A stretch of 59,789 nucleotides of DNA. Source: Ruegeria aquimaris. GTDB taxonomy: Bacteria > Pseudomonadota > Alphaproteobacteria > Rhodobacterales > Rhodobacteraceae. The stretch lies in NCBI RefSeq assembly GCF_025751555.1, contig NZ_JAOWLB010000025.1, positions 1 to 59,789 of the forward strand, in the 5' to 3' direction. Of this stretch, positions 36,447 through 45,740 are shown piece by piece. The notes below the pieces were generated by a model. That model made no database searches. It saw nothing but the letters and a program-made list of their open reading frames with translations, and was not told the DNA's origin. The number at the start of each line of letters is the position of its first letter. The stretch's first letter is position 1. A program made the translations under genes and the position numbers.

Positions 36447-37094
36447 ATGGACCTGGAACTGATGATGAAGGTCTATCCCTTCTTTCTGGAGGCCGCGTGG
36501 GTCACCGTTCTGCTTTCGGTCCTGACCGCCATCCTGGGGTTGATCTGTGGCACACTCGGGGCCGCCGCGCGGCTGTCGCGTCACGCGATACTGAGGTTCG
36601 CGGGCGCCGCCTATGTCAGCGTGTTTCGCGGAACCCCCGCGCTTATCCAGTTGTTCATTCTGTATTTTGGCGGCCCGCAGATCGGCATTCAGCTTGACGC
36701 GTTCGAAGCGGGTGTCATCGGATTGGGCATCAACGCGGGCGCCTATATGACCGAAACGATCCGCGGGGCAATCATCGCCATCGACAAGGGCCAGCGCGAG
36801 GCGGCACGCACCCTTGGGCTCAGCAGTTGGCAGGCAACCTACAAGGTGATCCTGCCGCAGGCCGCACGCCTGATGGTGCGCCCGCTTGGCGTGAACCTGA
36901 ACATGCTGATCAAGGCGACCGCGCTGGTCGCCGCGATTGCGGTGGTCGAACTGACCTACACCGCGCAACGCTATATCGGCTCGACCTACAAGCCGTTCGA
37001 AATGTTCCTGCTCGCAGGGGTTCTATACATGATCATCATCTACGCGACCGGCCGCGGCGTTGCCTGGCTGGATCGCAAAGTCCAGATCACCTGA
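36447..37094 (+). CDS. Polar amino acid ABC transporter permease (first)
   Basis: 215 residues with about five membrane helices and the HisM/GlnP-type EAA loop EAARTLGLSSWQATYKVIL. N-terminal FRGTPALIQLFILYFGGPQI is typical of the His/Glu/Gln/Arg/opine permease family. It forms the membrane channel with the next permease. AGGAG seven bases upstream marks the ATG. It lies 207 bases after the binding-protein gene and 17 bases before the second permease. Confidence 0.9.
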   Translation: MDLELMMKVYPFFLEAAWVTVLLSVLTAILGLICGTLGAAARLSRHAILRFAGAAYVSVFRGTPALIQLFILYFGGPQIGIQLDAFEAGVIGLGINAGAYMTETIRGAIIAIDKGQREAARTLGLSSWQATYKVILPQAARLMVRPLGVNLNMLIKATALVAAIAVVELTYTAQRYIGSTYKPFEMFLLAGVLYMIIIYATGRGVAWLDRKVQIT

Positions 37095-37111
37095 TCGGAG
37101 AGGGCAGACAG

Positions 37112-37768
37112 ATGGGCCTCGATTTCTCCATTGTTCCCAAATATCTGGACATCATCTTGTTGGGTGTTGCCTGGACCATCGGGATCACGGTCGCCGCCGC
37201 CTTGTTGAGCTTTGTCGGTGGTATCATCTTTGCGGTGACCGCCCTCTATGCGCCCTGGATCATTCGCCAGCCGTTCCGTCTGATCGAATGGGTCTTCATG
37301 GGCACTCCTTTGTTGCTGCAACTGTTCCTGATCTATTTCGGACTGGTGCAGATCGGGATCGACCTGCCTGCCTTTGTCGCCGGTATCATCGGGCTGGGGC
37401 TGCATTTTGCCGTCTATAACTCGGAACTGATCCAGACGGCGATTCTGGCGGTGGACAAGGGCCAGATGGAAGCGGCCCGCACATTGGGGCTGAGCCGGGG
37501 GCAGGCCCTGCGCAAGGTGGTGATCCCCCAGGCGGTGCGCGACGTCATTCCGCCGATCGGCAACAACATGATCGCCCTGCTGAAAGACAGCGCGCTGGTA
37601 TCGGTGATCGGGGTGAGCGAACTGACGCTGTCGGCGCAAAGGGTGATCGGCAAGACATATCGTCCCTTCGAGTTCTACATCCTCGCCGCCGCATTCTACT
37701 ACGTCATCAATCTTTGCATGGAATGGGTGCAGCGCAAGATCGAGCGCCGCATTTCCATCTCTCGCTGA
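37112..37768 (+). CDS. Polar amino acid ABC transporter permease (second)
   Basis: 218 residues, five predicted membrane segments and the EAA loop EAARTLGLSRGQALRKVVIP. It belongs to the same family as the first permease and should pair with it. CGGAGAGG is upstream of the ATG at 37112; the frame is open upstream into the first permease but without a ribosome site. The ATPase gene follows after 15 bases. Confidence 0.9.
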   Translation: MGLDFSIVPKYLDIILLGVAWTIGITVAAALLSFVGGIIFAVTALYAPWIIRQPFRLIEWVFMGTPLLLQLFLIYFGLVQIGIDLPAFVAGIIGLGLHFAVYNSELIQTAILAVDKGQMEAARTLGLSRGQALRKVVIPQAVRDVIPPIGNNMIALLKDSALVSVIGVSELTLSAQRVIGKTYRPFEFYILAAAFYYVINLCMEWVQRKIERRISISR

Positions 37769-37783
37769 CACAAGAGGCCCATC

Positions 37784-38554
37784 ATGAGCGAACAGACAAG
37801 TTTTGTCGAAATTCGTCACGCCCAGAAATCCTTTGGCGCGCTTGAAGTGCTCAAGGATATCAGCCTGAAGGTTTCGCGTGGCCAGATCGTCGGCATCATC
37901 GGTTCGTCGGGCTCCGGCAAGTCCACGCTGCTCAGGGCGATCAACGATCTGGACCCTTTGACTGGCGGCGAGATCTGGCTGGACGGGGTGCAGGTGAACA
38001 AGAAGCTGCCACACCGCCAGTATGAAAAGCACATCAACGAGATGCGCCAGCAGGTCGGCATGGTCTTCCAGCATTTCAACCTGTTCCCGCATATGACGGC
38101 CCGCGAGAACGTGACCATGGCGCCGAAACTGCTCAAGGGGATGTCGCAGGGGGATGCCGACAGGCTGGCCGAGGAGCAGCTCGACAAGGTCGGCATGCTG
38201 GAGCGGATCGACTATTACCCGTCGCAATTGTCCGGCGGGCAAAAGCAACGGGTTGCCATCGCCCGGGCGCTGGCCATGAAACCCAAGCTGATGCTGTTTG
38301 ACGAGGCCACCTCGGCGCTTGACCCGGAACTGGTCGAAGAAGTGAACCTGGTCATGAAAAAACTCGCCGAAGAGCACATGACCATGATCATCGTCACCCA
38401 TGAGATGGATTTTGCCGCCTCGGTCTGTGACCGGGTTCTGTTTATGGACAAGGGCGTGGTGGTCGAAGAGGGCCCACCGGAAGTGCTGTTCAAAAATCCG
38501 ACACAACCCCGGACCCGGGAATTCCTGCGCAAACATCTGGAAGGTGCCAAGTGA
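37784..38554 (+). CDS. Amino acid ABC transporter, ATP-binding protein
   Basis: 256 residues. Walker [10 protein letters not shown], signature LSGGQKQR, Walker [12 protein letters not shown] and the H-loop VTHEMDFA are all present; the family is GlnQ/HisP. It energises uptake through the two permeases. Its TGA overlaps the GTG start of the aminotransferase gene (GTGA), so transport and catabolism are translationally coupled. Confidence 0.92.
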   Translation: MSEQTSFVEIRHAQKSFGALEVLKDISLKVSRGQIVGIIGSSGSGKSTLLRAINDLDPLTGGEIWLDGVQVNKKLPHRQYEKHINEMRQQVGMVFQHFNLFPHMTARENVTMAPKLLKGMSQGDADRLAEEQLDKVGMLERIDYYPSQLSGGQKQRVAIARALAMKPKLMLFDEATSALDPELVEEVNLVMKKLAEEHMTMIIVTHEMDFAASVCDRVLFMDKGVVVEEGPPEVLFKNPTQPRTREFLRKHLEGAK

Positions 38555-39906
38555 GCGACGCGGCTTCGTATCTGTTCTATCAAACCCGCAACCCGCGCCC
38601 GTTTCTCGACCGGGGGGAGGGGATCTATCTGTTCGACGAGAACGGCAAGCGCTATATCGACGGATCGTCGGGGGCGATGGTGTCCAATATCGGTCACTCG
38701 AACCCGCGTGTTCTCGCCAAGATCAAGGCGCAGATGGACAAGGCCACATTCGGCTATCGCCTGCATTTCCGTACCCATCCGTCCGAGGATCTGGCCGCAA
38801 AGACAGTGTTGCTGATGCCCAGGGGGCTGGACCGGGTGTTCTTTGTCTCCGGCGGCTCGGAAGCGGTGGAAAGCGCCGTGAAGCTGGCCCGGCAACATGC
38901 CCTGACCCAGGGCCAGCCGAAACGTTACAAGGTCATTTCGCGGTTCCCGTCCTATCACGGATGTACCTTTGGCGCCTTGGACCTGACCGGTTACGATCCG
39001 CTGCGTGAGCCTTTTGCGCCGATGATGCGCGGGATGCCAAAGATCGCCGCACCCGCCACCTATCTGGACCGCGACAATCTCAGCGAAGCGCAGCGCGGGC
39101 TGAAATATGCCGAGCTTCTGCGGGACAAGATCATCGCCGAAAGCCCGGAAACGGTGCTTGCGTTCGTCATGGAGCCTATCGGCGGCGCCTCGACCGGTGC
39201 GCTGGTGGCCCCGGACAGCTATTACGGGCGCATCCGGGAGATCTGTGACGAGTTTGGCGTCCTGCTGATCTATGACGAGGTCATGACCGGTGCGGGCCGT
39301 ACGGGCAGGTTCCTTGCCGCCGAGCATTGGGGGATCACCCCGGATATCGTGGCCATGTCCAAGGGATTTGGCGCTGGCTATGCGCCGCTTGGGGCCATCG
39401 TCGCCGGCGCCCGTCTGGTCGAGCCGGTGCTCGATGCGGGAGGGTTTCTGCACGGGTTCACCTATGCCGGAAATCCGCTGGCCTGTTCGGCGGGACTGGC
39501 CGTGCTGGAAGAGTTGGAAGAGCAGAACCTGATCGAAAACGCCGCCCGTATGGGCGAGGTACTTATGGCCCGGCTGCGCGAGTTGATGGACCGCTACCCC
39601 TTCATCGGCGATGTGCGGGGCAAGGGGCTGTTGACCGCGTTCGAACTGGTCTCGGACCGCGAAACGATGGAGCCGCTGCCGACCAAGCTCAACGCCTATG
39701 ACCGTCTGGTGGAACTGGCCTATGCGCGCGGTCTGATCATCTATTCCCGCCGCACGCGTGGCGGTACCTCTGGCGATCATTTCCTTGTGGCTCCCCCCCT
39801 GATCATCACCGAGACCCAGATTGACGATATGATGGTGATCCTGCGTGATGCTCTGGACGCATTCGCAAGCGAAACGGGCCTGCCCGTGTCCGAGGAGGCC
39901 GCGTGA
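38551..39906 (+). CDS. Class III (omega/beta-amino acid type) aminotransferase
   Basis: 451 residues, starting at GTG. The PLP site is complete: [20 protein letters not shown] for the phosphate, [13 protein letters not shown] for the pyridine, and the lysine in [14 protein letters not shown]. Class III enzymes often act on omega- or beta-amino acids or on ornithine-like substrates. Position between the transporter and a CoA-transferase suggests that its keto product is activated with CoA; a beta-amino acid would give a 3-oxo acid, the natural CoA-transferase substrate. This is inference. Its end overlaps the GTG of the next gene. Confidence 0.87.
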   Translation: MSDAASYLFYQTRNPRPFLDRGEGIYLFDENGKRYIDGSSGAMVSNIGHSNPRVLAKIKAQMDKATFGYRLHFRTHPSEDLAAKTVLLMPRGLDRVFFVSGGSEAVESAVKLARQHALTQGQPKRYKVISRFPSYHGCTFGALDLTGYDPLREPFAPMMRGMPKIAAPATYLDRDNLSEAQRGLKYAELLRDKIIAESPETVLAFVMEPIGGASTGALVAPDSYYGRIREICDEFGVLLIYDEVMTGAGRTGRFLAAEHWGITPDIVAMSKGFGAGYAPLGAIVAGARLVEPVLDAGGFLHGFTYAGNPLACSAGLAVLEELEEQNLIENAARMGEVLMARLRELMDRYPFIGDVRGKGLLTAFELVSDRETMEPLPTKLNAYDRLVELAYARGLIIYSRRTRGGTSGDHFLVAPPLIITETQIDDMMVILRDALDAFASETGLPVSEEAA

Positions 39907-40595
39907 GACTGACCGACAAGCAATGCAGCATCGAAGACGCCATCGCCCGGATTCAGGACGGCGCCACGGTGATGCTGGGCGGGTTTGGTGTTCCGGGCAC
40001 TCCTTTTGCCCTGATCCGGGCGCTTGTGCGCCATGGCGCGCGTGATCTCACAGTCATCAAGAACGATGCCAACGAACCGGACATGGGTGTCGATCATCTG
40101 TTGCGGAGCGGTCAGGTCGCGCGGCTGATCACCACCCATCTCGGGCTGAACGGTCACGCGATTGATCTGATGAACAAGGGCAGGATCAAGGTCGAGTTCA
40201 ACGCCCAGGGCATTCTGGCCGAACGCATCCGCGCGGGTGGCGCGGGGATTGGCGGGTTCCTAAGCGATATCGGCATCGGCACCGAACTGGCCGAGGGCAA
40301 ACGGATGATCGAGTTCGGCGGCAAGACCCATGTCATCGAACCCGCCCTGCGTGCCGATGTGGCCCTGCTGCACGCAGCGCGCGCCGACAGTTTTGGCAAT
40401 CTTGCCTACGCGGCCACCGCGCGGAATTTCAACCCTCTGATGGCCATGGCCGCCGATTGCGTCATCGTCGAGGCCGAAGCCGTGCTTTCGCTTGGCGCGC
40501 TTGACGCCAACGACATCCACACGCCCGGCGTGTTTGTCGATCACGTCACGGAACTGGCTGCTTTGTCCGAGGAATACGCCGTTGTCCAACGCTAA
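39903..40595 (+). CDS. 3-oxoacid CoA-transferase family, subunit A
   Basis: 230 residues, GTG start with GAGGAGG upstream, overlapping the aminotransferase stop. It carries the family I CoA-transferase alpha motif MLGGFGVPGTPFALIRAL and GGAGIGGFLSDIGIGTELAE. Relatives move CoA from succinyl-CoA or acetyl-CoA to acetoacetate, 3-oxoadipate or butyrate. With subunit B it should form the heteromer in the cytoplasm. Which acid is used cannot be told from sequence. Its 3' end overlaps subunit B by 14 bases. Confidence 0.88.
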   Translation: MRLTDKQCSIEDAIARIQDGATVMLGGFGVPGTPFALIRALVRHGARDLTVIKNDANEPDMGVDHLLRSGQVARLITTHLGLNGHAIDLMNKGRIKVEFNAQGILAERIRAGGAGIGGFLSDIGIGTELAEGKRMIEFGGKTHVIEPALRADVALLHAARADSFGNLAYAATARNFNPLMAMAADCVIVEAEAVLSLGALDANDIHTPGVFVDHVTELAALSEEYAVVQR

Positions 40596-41235
40596 TGACA
40601 GACTGGCCGCGCGTGCGGCCCGCGAAATCCGGCCGGGCATGGTGGTCAACCTTGGCATTGGTCTGCCGACCAGGGTGGTCAATCATTTGCCTGGGGACTT
40701 TCCCGTGTGCCTGCATGCGGAAAACGGTTTGACCGGGATCGGGCCGACCCTGCCCCCCGATCGGGCCGACCGGAACCTGATTGATGCGGGCGGGGCCTAT
40801 GTTTCGACCATTCCCGGATCGGCGTTTTTCGACAGCGCAACCAGTTTTGCGATGGTGCGGTCCGGGCGGCTGGACCTGACCATGCTTGGTGCGTTCGAGG
40901 TCGCGGCCAATGGCGATCTGGCAAACTGGAAGATCCCCGGAAAGTTCTCGCCGGGCGTGGGCGGAGGGATCGAACTGGCGCAAAAGGCGCGGCGCGTTGT
41001 TGTCCTCACCACCCATACCGACCGTGCGGGCAATCCCAAGCTCACGGAATGCTGCACCTTGCCGCTGACGGCGCGGGGTTGCGTCAGGCGGATCTTTACG
41101 GATCTGGCGGTGATTGACGTGAAACCCGACGGCTTTCACCTGATCGAAACCGCCCAGGGCGTGAGTGTGGCCGAGATCAAAGAGGCCACCGGAGCGCCGC
41201 TGATCGTTTCTGAAACACCACTCCCAAGCTTTTGA
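40582..41235 (+). CDS. 3-oxoacid CoA-transferase family, subunit B
   Basis: 217 residues. The catalytic glutamate stands in CLHAENGLTGIGP, and VVNLGIGLPTRVVNHLP near the start is typical of beta subunits. I chose a TTG at 40582 because the first family-like residues (SNANDRLAARAAREIRPG) begin here, GAGG lies about 10 bases upstream, and beta subunits are this long. The frame is open upstream to 40492, but that part is antisense-like relative to subunit A. The overlap with subunit A suggests translational coupling. The M20 gene starts eight bases later. Confidence 0.85.
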   Translation: MSNANDRLAARAAREIRPGMVVNLGIGLPTRVVNHLPGDFPVCLHAENGLTGIGPTLPPDRADRNLIDAGGAYVSTIPGSAFFDSATSFAMVRSGRLDLTMLGAFEVAANGDLANWKIPGKFSPGVGGGIELAQKARRVVVLTTHTDRAGNPKLTECCTLPLTARGCVRRIFTDLAVIDVKPDGFHLIETAQGVSVAEIKEATGAPLIVSETPLPSF

Positions 41236-41243
41236 GGTCGCAC

Positions 41244-42536
41244 ATGCAAACCGATCTGAAAACCCGCCTGTTCGATGCCGTAGACAGGGCCTTTGACAGG
41301 CAAATCGCGTTTCTGGCCGAACTGACCGCGCACCCGTCTCTGCGCGGGCAGGAACAATCGGCACAGGATTTCATGGCGGCCGAATTGAGCGCGCGCGGCT
41401 ACGAGGTCGATCGTTGGCAGATCGACGTGGAGGACATCCGGCATCTGCCGGGGTTTTCTCCGGTTCTGGGGCCGTATGAAGATGCGGTGAATGTGGTTGG
41501 CACGCACCGCGCCAGAACGCGAAAAGGCCGCTCGCTGATCCTGAACGGACATATCGACGTGGTGCCCGCCGGGCCGTTGGACATGTGGGACAGCCCCCCC
41601 TTTGAGCCGCGCGTCGCGGATGGATGGCTTTACGGGCGCGGTGGCGGTGACATGAAGGCGGGATTGGCGTCGAACCTGTTTGCGCTGGATGCGCTGACCG
41701 CGTGTGGGGTGGCTCCGGCGGCGGACGTGTTCTATCAATCGGTGGTCGAAGAGGAGTGCACCGGCAACGGTGCATTGGCCTGTCTCGCACGGGGCTACAC
41801 CGCCGACGCGGCGCTGATCCCAGAACCCTTTGCCGAACAGCTTGTCACCGCACAGCTTGGCGTGATCTGGTTCCAGGTTCATCTCAAGGGGCTGCCGACC
41901 CACGTGGCCTATGCCGGTAGCGGCGCCAATGCAATCGAGGCCGCGATTCCCGTGATTCAGGCCCTGCACGAGATGGAGCATCGCTGGAACGCGGCGGAAA
42001 ACCGCCATTCCGACTATGCCCATATGGATCATGCGCTGAACCTCAATGTCGGCAAGTTCCAGGGGGGCGACTGGACCAGTTCGGTGCCGGCATGGAGCAC
42101 CTTTGACGTGCGCATGGCGATCTTTCCCGGCCAGTCGATCGACGCGGCAAAGGCTGAGATCGAACGGGTCATACTCGACGCGGCGCGGGGCAACGACTTT
42201 CTGCGTAACGCCTTGCCCGAAGTTGTTTATCACGGTTTTCACGCCGAGGGCTACGCGCTGTCCGAAGACGGGTCTGAACGGGCCGCATCCGCAATTGCGG
42301 CGCTGGATCAGGCGCATCACACTGCTACCGGGACACCCCTGGTGCGCGAGGCGATCACCGCCACGACCGACGCGCGCTTCTTTGGTCTCTACGCGGATAC
42401 GCCCGCGCTGGTTTACGGGCCACGCGCCGAGGCGATCCACGGGTTCAACGAACGTGTCGAACTGGAAAGCATGCGCCGCGTCACCAAGGCAACGGCCCTG
42501 TTCATTGCCGATTGGTGCGGCATCGAAGAGCGTTGA
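41244..42536 (+). CDS. M20 family ArgE/DapE-type deacylase
   Basis: 430 residues. The two-zinc site shows as NGHIDVVPAG (His), GRGGGDMKAG (bridging Asp) and VVEEECTGNGA (catalytic and ligand Glu), with a dimerisation insert between. Relatives remove acyl groups from N-acyl amino acids (acetylornithine, succinyl-diaminopimelate, N-formyl compounds). In this operon it may free the amino group before transamination. The ATG at 41244 has GAGG eight bases upstream; a TTG twelve bases earlier is less likely. 108 bases separate it from the second amidohydrolase. Confidence 0.88.
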   Translation: MQTDLKTRLFDAVDRAFDRQIAFLAELTAHPSLRGQEQSAQDFMAAELSARGYEVDRWQIDVEDIRHLPGFSPVLGPYEDAVNVVGTHRARTRKGRSLILNGHIDVVPAGPLDMWDSPPFEPRVADGWLYGRGGGDMKAGLASNLFALDALTACGVAPAADVFYQSVVEEECTGNGALACLARGYTADAALIPEPFAEQLVTAQLGVIWFQVHLKGLPTHVAYAGSGANAIEAAIPVIQALHEMEHRWNAAENRHSDYAHMDHALNLNVGKFQGGDWTSSVPAWSTFDVRMAIFPGQSIDAAKAEIERVILDAARGNDFLRNALPEVVYHGFHAEGYALSEDGSERAASAIAALDQAHHTATGTPLVREAITATTDARFFGLYADTPALVYGPRAEAIHGFNERVELESMRRVTKATALFIADWCGIEER

Positions 42537-42644
42537 GGGGGTGACCGAATGCGCAAGGCGGTTGCCGTTCCGCCCGCCCCCGTTGGCACGGCCTATGGCT
42601 GCGCGTGCGGTCGGTTTGTTTGAACTATTCTGAGGGAGCTTCCC

Positions 42645-43802
42645 ATGACCGTTCTAACCCAGGAACAAGTTGCAACGCTGACGGTCCTTCGTCGTGAGCT
42701 TCACCGCAAGCCCGAAGTCTCGGGCGAAGAGGCCGAGACGGCAAGACGCATCGCGCAGGAACTGACGGCACGTGGGGCCGACTGGATCTGGCAGGGGCTC
42801 GGTGGGCATGGCGTTGCAGCGGCCTTTGATGGCGTGACCGATGGTCCGACCGTGCTCTTGCGCTGTGAACTCGACGGGCTGCCGATCCATGAGATCAACG
42901 ACATCGCTCACAAATCCGAAATCGAAGGCAAGGGGCACCTCTGTGGCCATGACGGGCATATGGTCTCGATGCTGGGCGTCGCCACGGCGCTTGCCAATCG
43001 CCCGGCAACGGGCCGTGTGATCCTGTTGTTTCAACCCGCCGAAGAAACCGGGGCAGGGGCGAAAGCGGTGATCGAAGATGCGCGCTGGCCAGAGCTTCGC
43101 CCCGATTATGCGTTTGCGTATCACAACGTACCGGGCCGCCCGCTGGGTGAGGTCGGATTGCGCGCGGGCCCGAGCAACTGCGCCTCGCGCGGGATGCAAA
43201 TCCTGCTGGAGGGGAAGAGCTCTCACGCCGCGGCGCCCGAAGACGGGGTTTCCCCTGGCCCGGCCATGGCCGCGCTGATGCAGGCCTTGCCGACTCTGAG
43301 CACCGGTACGATCGAGGACGAGGGGTTCGCGCTCGTCACGCTGACGCATGCCCAATTGGGAGAGCCGACCTTTGGTATCGCGCCCGGGCGGGGCGAGTTG
43401 CGGGTGACCCTGCGCTGCATGACCGACGCGCGCATGGATGCGCTGGTGTCCGACGCCATTGCGCTGGTCGCGCGGCATACCGATGACCTGTCCGTCGATA
43501 TCCGCTGGCACGATATCTTTCTGTCGGTGACCAACGACACCGAGGCGACCGGTGTCGCACGACGCCAGGCCAGCGCCCAGGCCCGTGCCCTGTACGAGAT
43601 GCCGGCCCCAATGCGCTGGTCCGAGGATTTTGGCCGTATCGGCCTGGATGGGGCAAAAGCCGCCATAATCTATCTGGGTGCGGGTGAGACCCACCCCCAG
43701 CTGCACAATCCCGATTACGATTTTCCCGATGCGCTGATCCCGATCGCGGCCGATCTGTTTTGTGGAATCATCACCGAGATGCTGGGACCCTCGCAGGTCT
43801 GA
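42645..43802 (+). CDS. M20D amidohydrolase (hippurate/IAA-amino acid hydrolase type)
   Basis: 385 residues. The metal site of the M20D branch is visible: LCGHDGHMVSMLG (Cys and His), FQPAEETGAGAKAVIED (two Glu), AYHNVPGRPLGEVGLRAG (His) and HPQLHNPDYDFPDAL (His). Such enzymes cleave amide bonds between an acyl group and an amino acid. A second hydrolase of a different branch next to the ArgE/DapE-type enzyme suggests either two amide bonds or two classes of substrate. A GGGAG precedes the ATG. Only two bases separate its stop from the next start. Confidence 0.88.
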   Translation: MTVLTQEQVATLTVLRRELHRKPEVSGEEAETARRIAQELTARGADWIWQGLGGHGVAAAFDGVTDGPTVLLRCELDGLPIHEINDIAHKSEIEGKGHLCGHDGHMVSMLGVATALANRPATGRVILLFQPAEETGAGAKAVIEDARWPELRPDYAFAYHNVPGRPLGEVGLRAGPSNCASRGMQILLEGKSSHAAAPEDGVSPGPAMAALMQALPTLSTGTIEDEGFALVTLTHAQLGEPTFGIAPGRGELRVTLRCMTDARMDALVSDAIALVARHTDDLSVDIRWHDIFLSVTNDTEATGVARRQASAQARALYEMPAPMRWSEDFGRIGLDGAKAAIIYLGAGETHPQLHNPDYDFPDALIPIAADLFCGIITEMLGPSQV

Positions 43803-43804
43803 TC

Positions 43805-44926
43805 ATGGCCCAGGCTTCGATTCCAAGCTCCTGGTGTGAAATCCACTGCGATCGGATTTCCAGCAATCTTGAACTGGCCCTTGGGCTTGTGCCCGATGGT
43901 GTTGAATTCTGCGCGGTGATGAAGGCGGATGCCTACGGGCACGGGATCGGCCGGGTGGTTCCGTTGCTTTTGGAACAAGAGGTCGGGTGTATCGGTGTCA
44001 CCTCGAACGCCGAAGTCCGCGCCGTGCGCGAAGCGGGGTTTTCCGGCAGGCTTATCCGGCTGCGCGCGGCGACGCCGGAGGAAATGGCCGGGGCGCTGGC
44101 GGACCATGTCGAGGAACAAGTCGGCTCTGTCTGGGCAGCCCGGCAGTTGCGTCAAATCATAGGCGGCGGCGGGCGACCGGCGGGTGTTCACCTTGCCCTC
44201 AACTGCGATGGCATGTCCCGGGACGGATTGGAGATGTCAACCAAAGCCGGACAACAGGAGTGCCGTGAAATCCTGGAGACGATCGGCCAGAATATCGTTG
44301 GCATCTGCACGCATTTCCCAACGAACGAGCCGGTGCCGCTCGGGCAAAGCGCGGATCGGTTTTCGCGGCAGGTGGCCTGGGTCTGCGACAACAGCGATTT
44401 GAAGAGATCGGACCTGCTGGTCCATGCGGGCAGTACGCTGACATTGCTGTCGGGCGAACCGGTGGAAACCGACATGTACCGCTGCGGAGCCATTCTTTAT
44501 GGCTTCTTGAAACCCGAACTCGGCTTTCGTGCCACCATGGAGCTCAAGTCACGGGTGGTTCATCTGGGCGATTACCCTAAAGGCGCGACTGTCGGCTACG
44601 ATTGCGACCGGCGTCTGGACAAGGACTGCCGCCTGGCCTGCATTTCAATCGGCTATGCTGCGGGATACGGCCGGATCGCACATGACTGCGGAGCGGTCCT
44701 GATCCGCGGCAAGCGCGCGCCGGTTCTGGGCAAGGTTTCCATGAACTCCATCGTCGCGGACATCACCGAGATTGGCGAGGCTCAGGTCGGCGACGAAGCG
44801 ACGGTGTTTGGCGGAGACGGCCCAAACACAATTGGCCCGGAGATGGCCGTTTCACAATTTGGTACCATCTTGCCGGATTTGTTTTCCGACTGGGGATTGC
44901 GCAATCCCCGGGCTTATCGCCGGTAA
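43805..44926 (+). CDS. Alanine racemase family enzyme
   Basis: 373 residues. The PLP lysine is Lys40 in MKADAYGHG and the opposite base Tyr283 in SIGYAAGYGR, so both catalytic residues of fold-type III alanine racemases are present. The segment VGYDCDRRL replaces the usual VSYGxxY, and the substrate loop NCDGMSRDG differs from alanine racemase, which hints at another amino acid. It starts two bases after the M20D stop, as the last gene of the operon, so a catabolic racemase is likelier than cell-wall supply. No terminator was found in 44927-45104. Confidence 0.83.
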   Translation: MAQASIPSSWCEIHCDRISSNLELALGLVPDGVEFCAVMKADAYGHGIGRVVPLLLEQEVGCIGVTSNAEVRAVREAGFSGRLIRLRAATPEEMAGALADHVEEQVGSVWAARQLRQIIGGGGRPAGVHLALNCDGMSRDGLEMSTKAGQQECREILETIGQNIVGICTHFPTNEPVPLGQSADRFSRQVAWVCDNSDLKRSDLLVHAGSTLTLLSGEPVETDMYRCGAILYGFLKPELGFRATMELKSRVVHLGDYPKGATVGYDCDRRLDKDCRLACISIGYAAGYGRIAHDCGAVLIRGKRAPVLGKVSMNSIVADITEIGEAQVGDEATVFGGDGPNTIGPEMAVSQFGTILPDLFSDWGLRNPRAYRR

Positions 44927-45104
44927 GCCCCTGTAAGCTCTCGACCACGATCCCCCGATCGAGATGACAGGCGGGACCGGGTGGCGGCGTCTTACCAATA
45001 CGCCGCCGAGCACTTCGGTTTCCGCAAGGCCATCCTGCGCGGCAGGCCGTTTTGCGCCCGGCGGGTCTGATCTGACTTTTTCCTGCGGTTTCCGAGCGTG
45101 TGGG

Positions 45105-45740
45105 TTAGCCGAACAGAAGTTCCAGAACCGCGAAACCGCCAATCAGAACCATGCCCGTGACGAAAGCGGTCGAAAACAGGGTCAGAAGAAGCCCCGCAAC
45201 AAACCAGTAGCCGTCGCGCTCGCTCAGGCCGAGTGCGAGCATGATGATCGACAGGGCCGGCAGACCGTTGGCGAAGGGGATCGGAAGGAAGAGGAAAATC
45301 GCGAGGATCAGGGTCGCAGCACCGATAAGGCGTTCGGCCAGCGGGTAGGAGGTCGGCCACCAGCGCGGCTTGGCCAGGCGCTCGATCCGTTCGACGTAAG
45401 GAACCGATACTATGACGATCCGGTCGAAGGACGCGCGCTCGATGGCGCGGTCGGCGACGAACCGCGGCAGCCAGACGTCCGGTCGGCCGAGAATCAGTTG
45501 CACAGCCAGAAACATCAGCGGCACCGCGGTGAAGACCGACGAGCCGGGTATGAACAGGAATACGTTCGGAGCGGCGAAGATCACCATAAGCGGCGCGAAG
45601 CTGCGGTCGCGAAGGGCGTGGACGATATCGCCGACCGAAACCCGCGTTCCTTGTCCCGCCGAGATGTCGCGCAGCACCTCGGACAGCTTCCGTCCCGGCC
45701 GCCGGTTCAGAAGCGGTTGGTTGGCATCCATGGCGGTCAT
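45105..45740 (-). CDS. ExoD family membrane protein
   Basis: 211 residues with four to five hydrophobic segments (APLMVIFAAPNVFLFIPGSS, AERLIGAATLILAIFLFLP, GYWFVAGLLLTLFSTAFVTG). The N-terminal LSEVLRDISAG and the loop with LPIPFANGLPALSIIMLALG are typical of ExoD, first linked to exopolysaccharide synthesis and alkali tolerance in rhizobia; the molecular role is not known. Its ATG overlaps the TGA of the TerC gene (ATGA), so the two are coupled. Confidence 0.84.
   Translation of the reverse strand: MTAMDANQPLLNRRPGRKLSEVLRDISAGQGTRVSVGDIVHALRDRSFAPLMVIFAAPNVFLFIPGSSVFTAVPLMFLAVQLILGRPDVWLPRFVADRAIERASFDRIVIVSVPYVERIERLAKPRWWPTSYPLAERLIGAATLILAIFLFLPIPFANGLPALSIIMLALGLSERDGYWFVAGLLLTLFSTAFVTGMVLIGGFAVLELLFG

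Noticed and set aside
37040-38536. 498-codon minus-strand frame
   Set aside because: Antisense to the second permease and the ATPase gene, whose motifs are complete.
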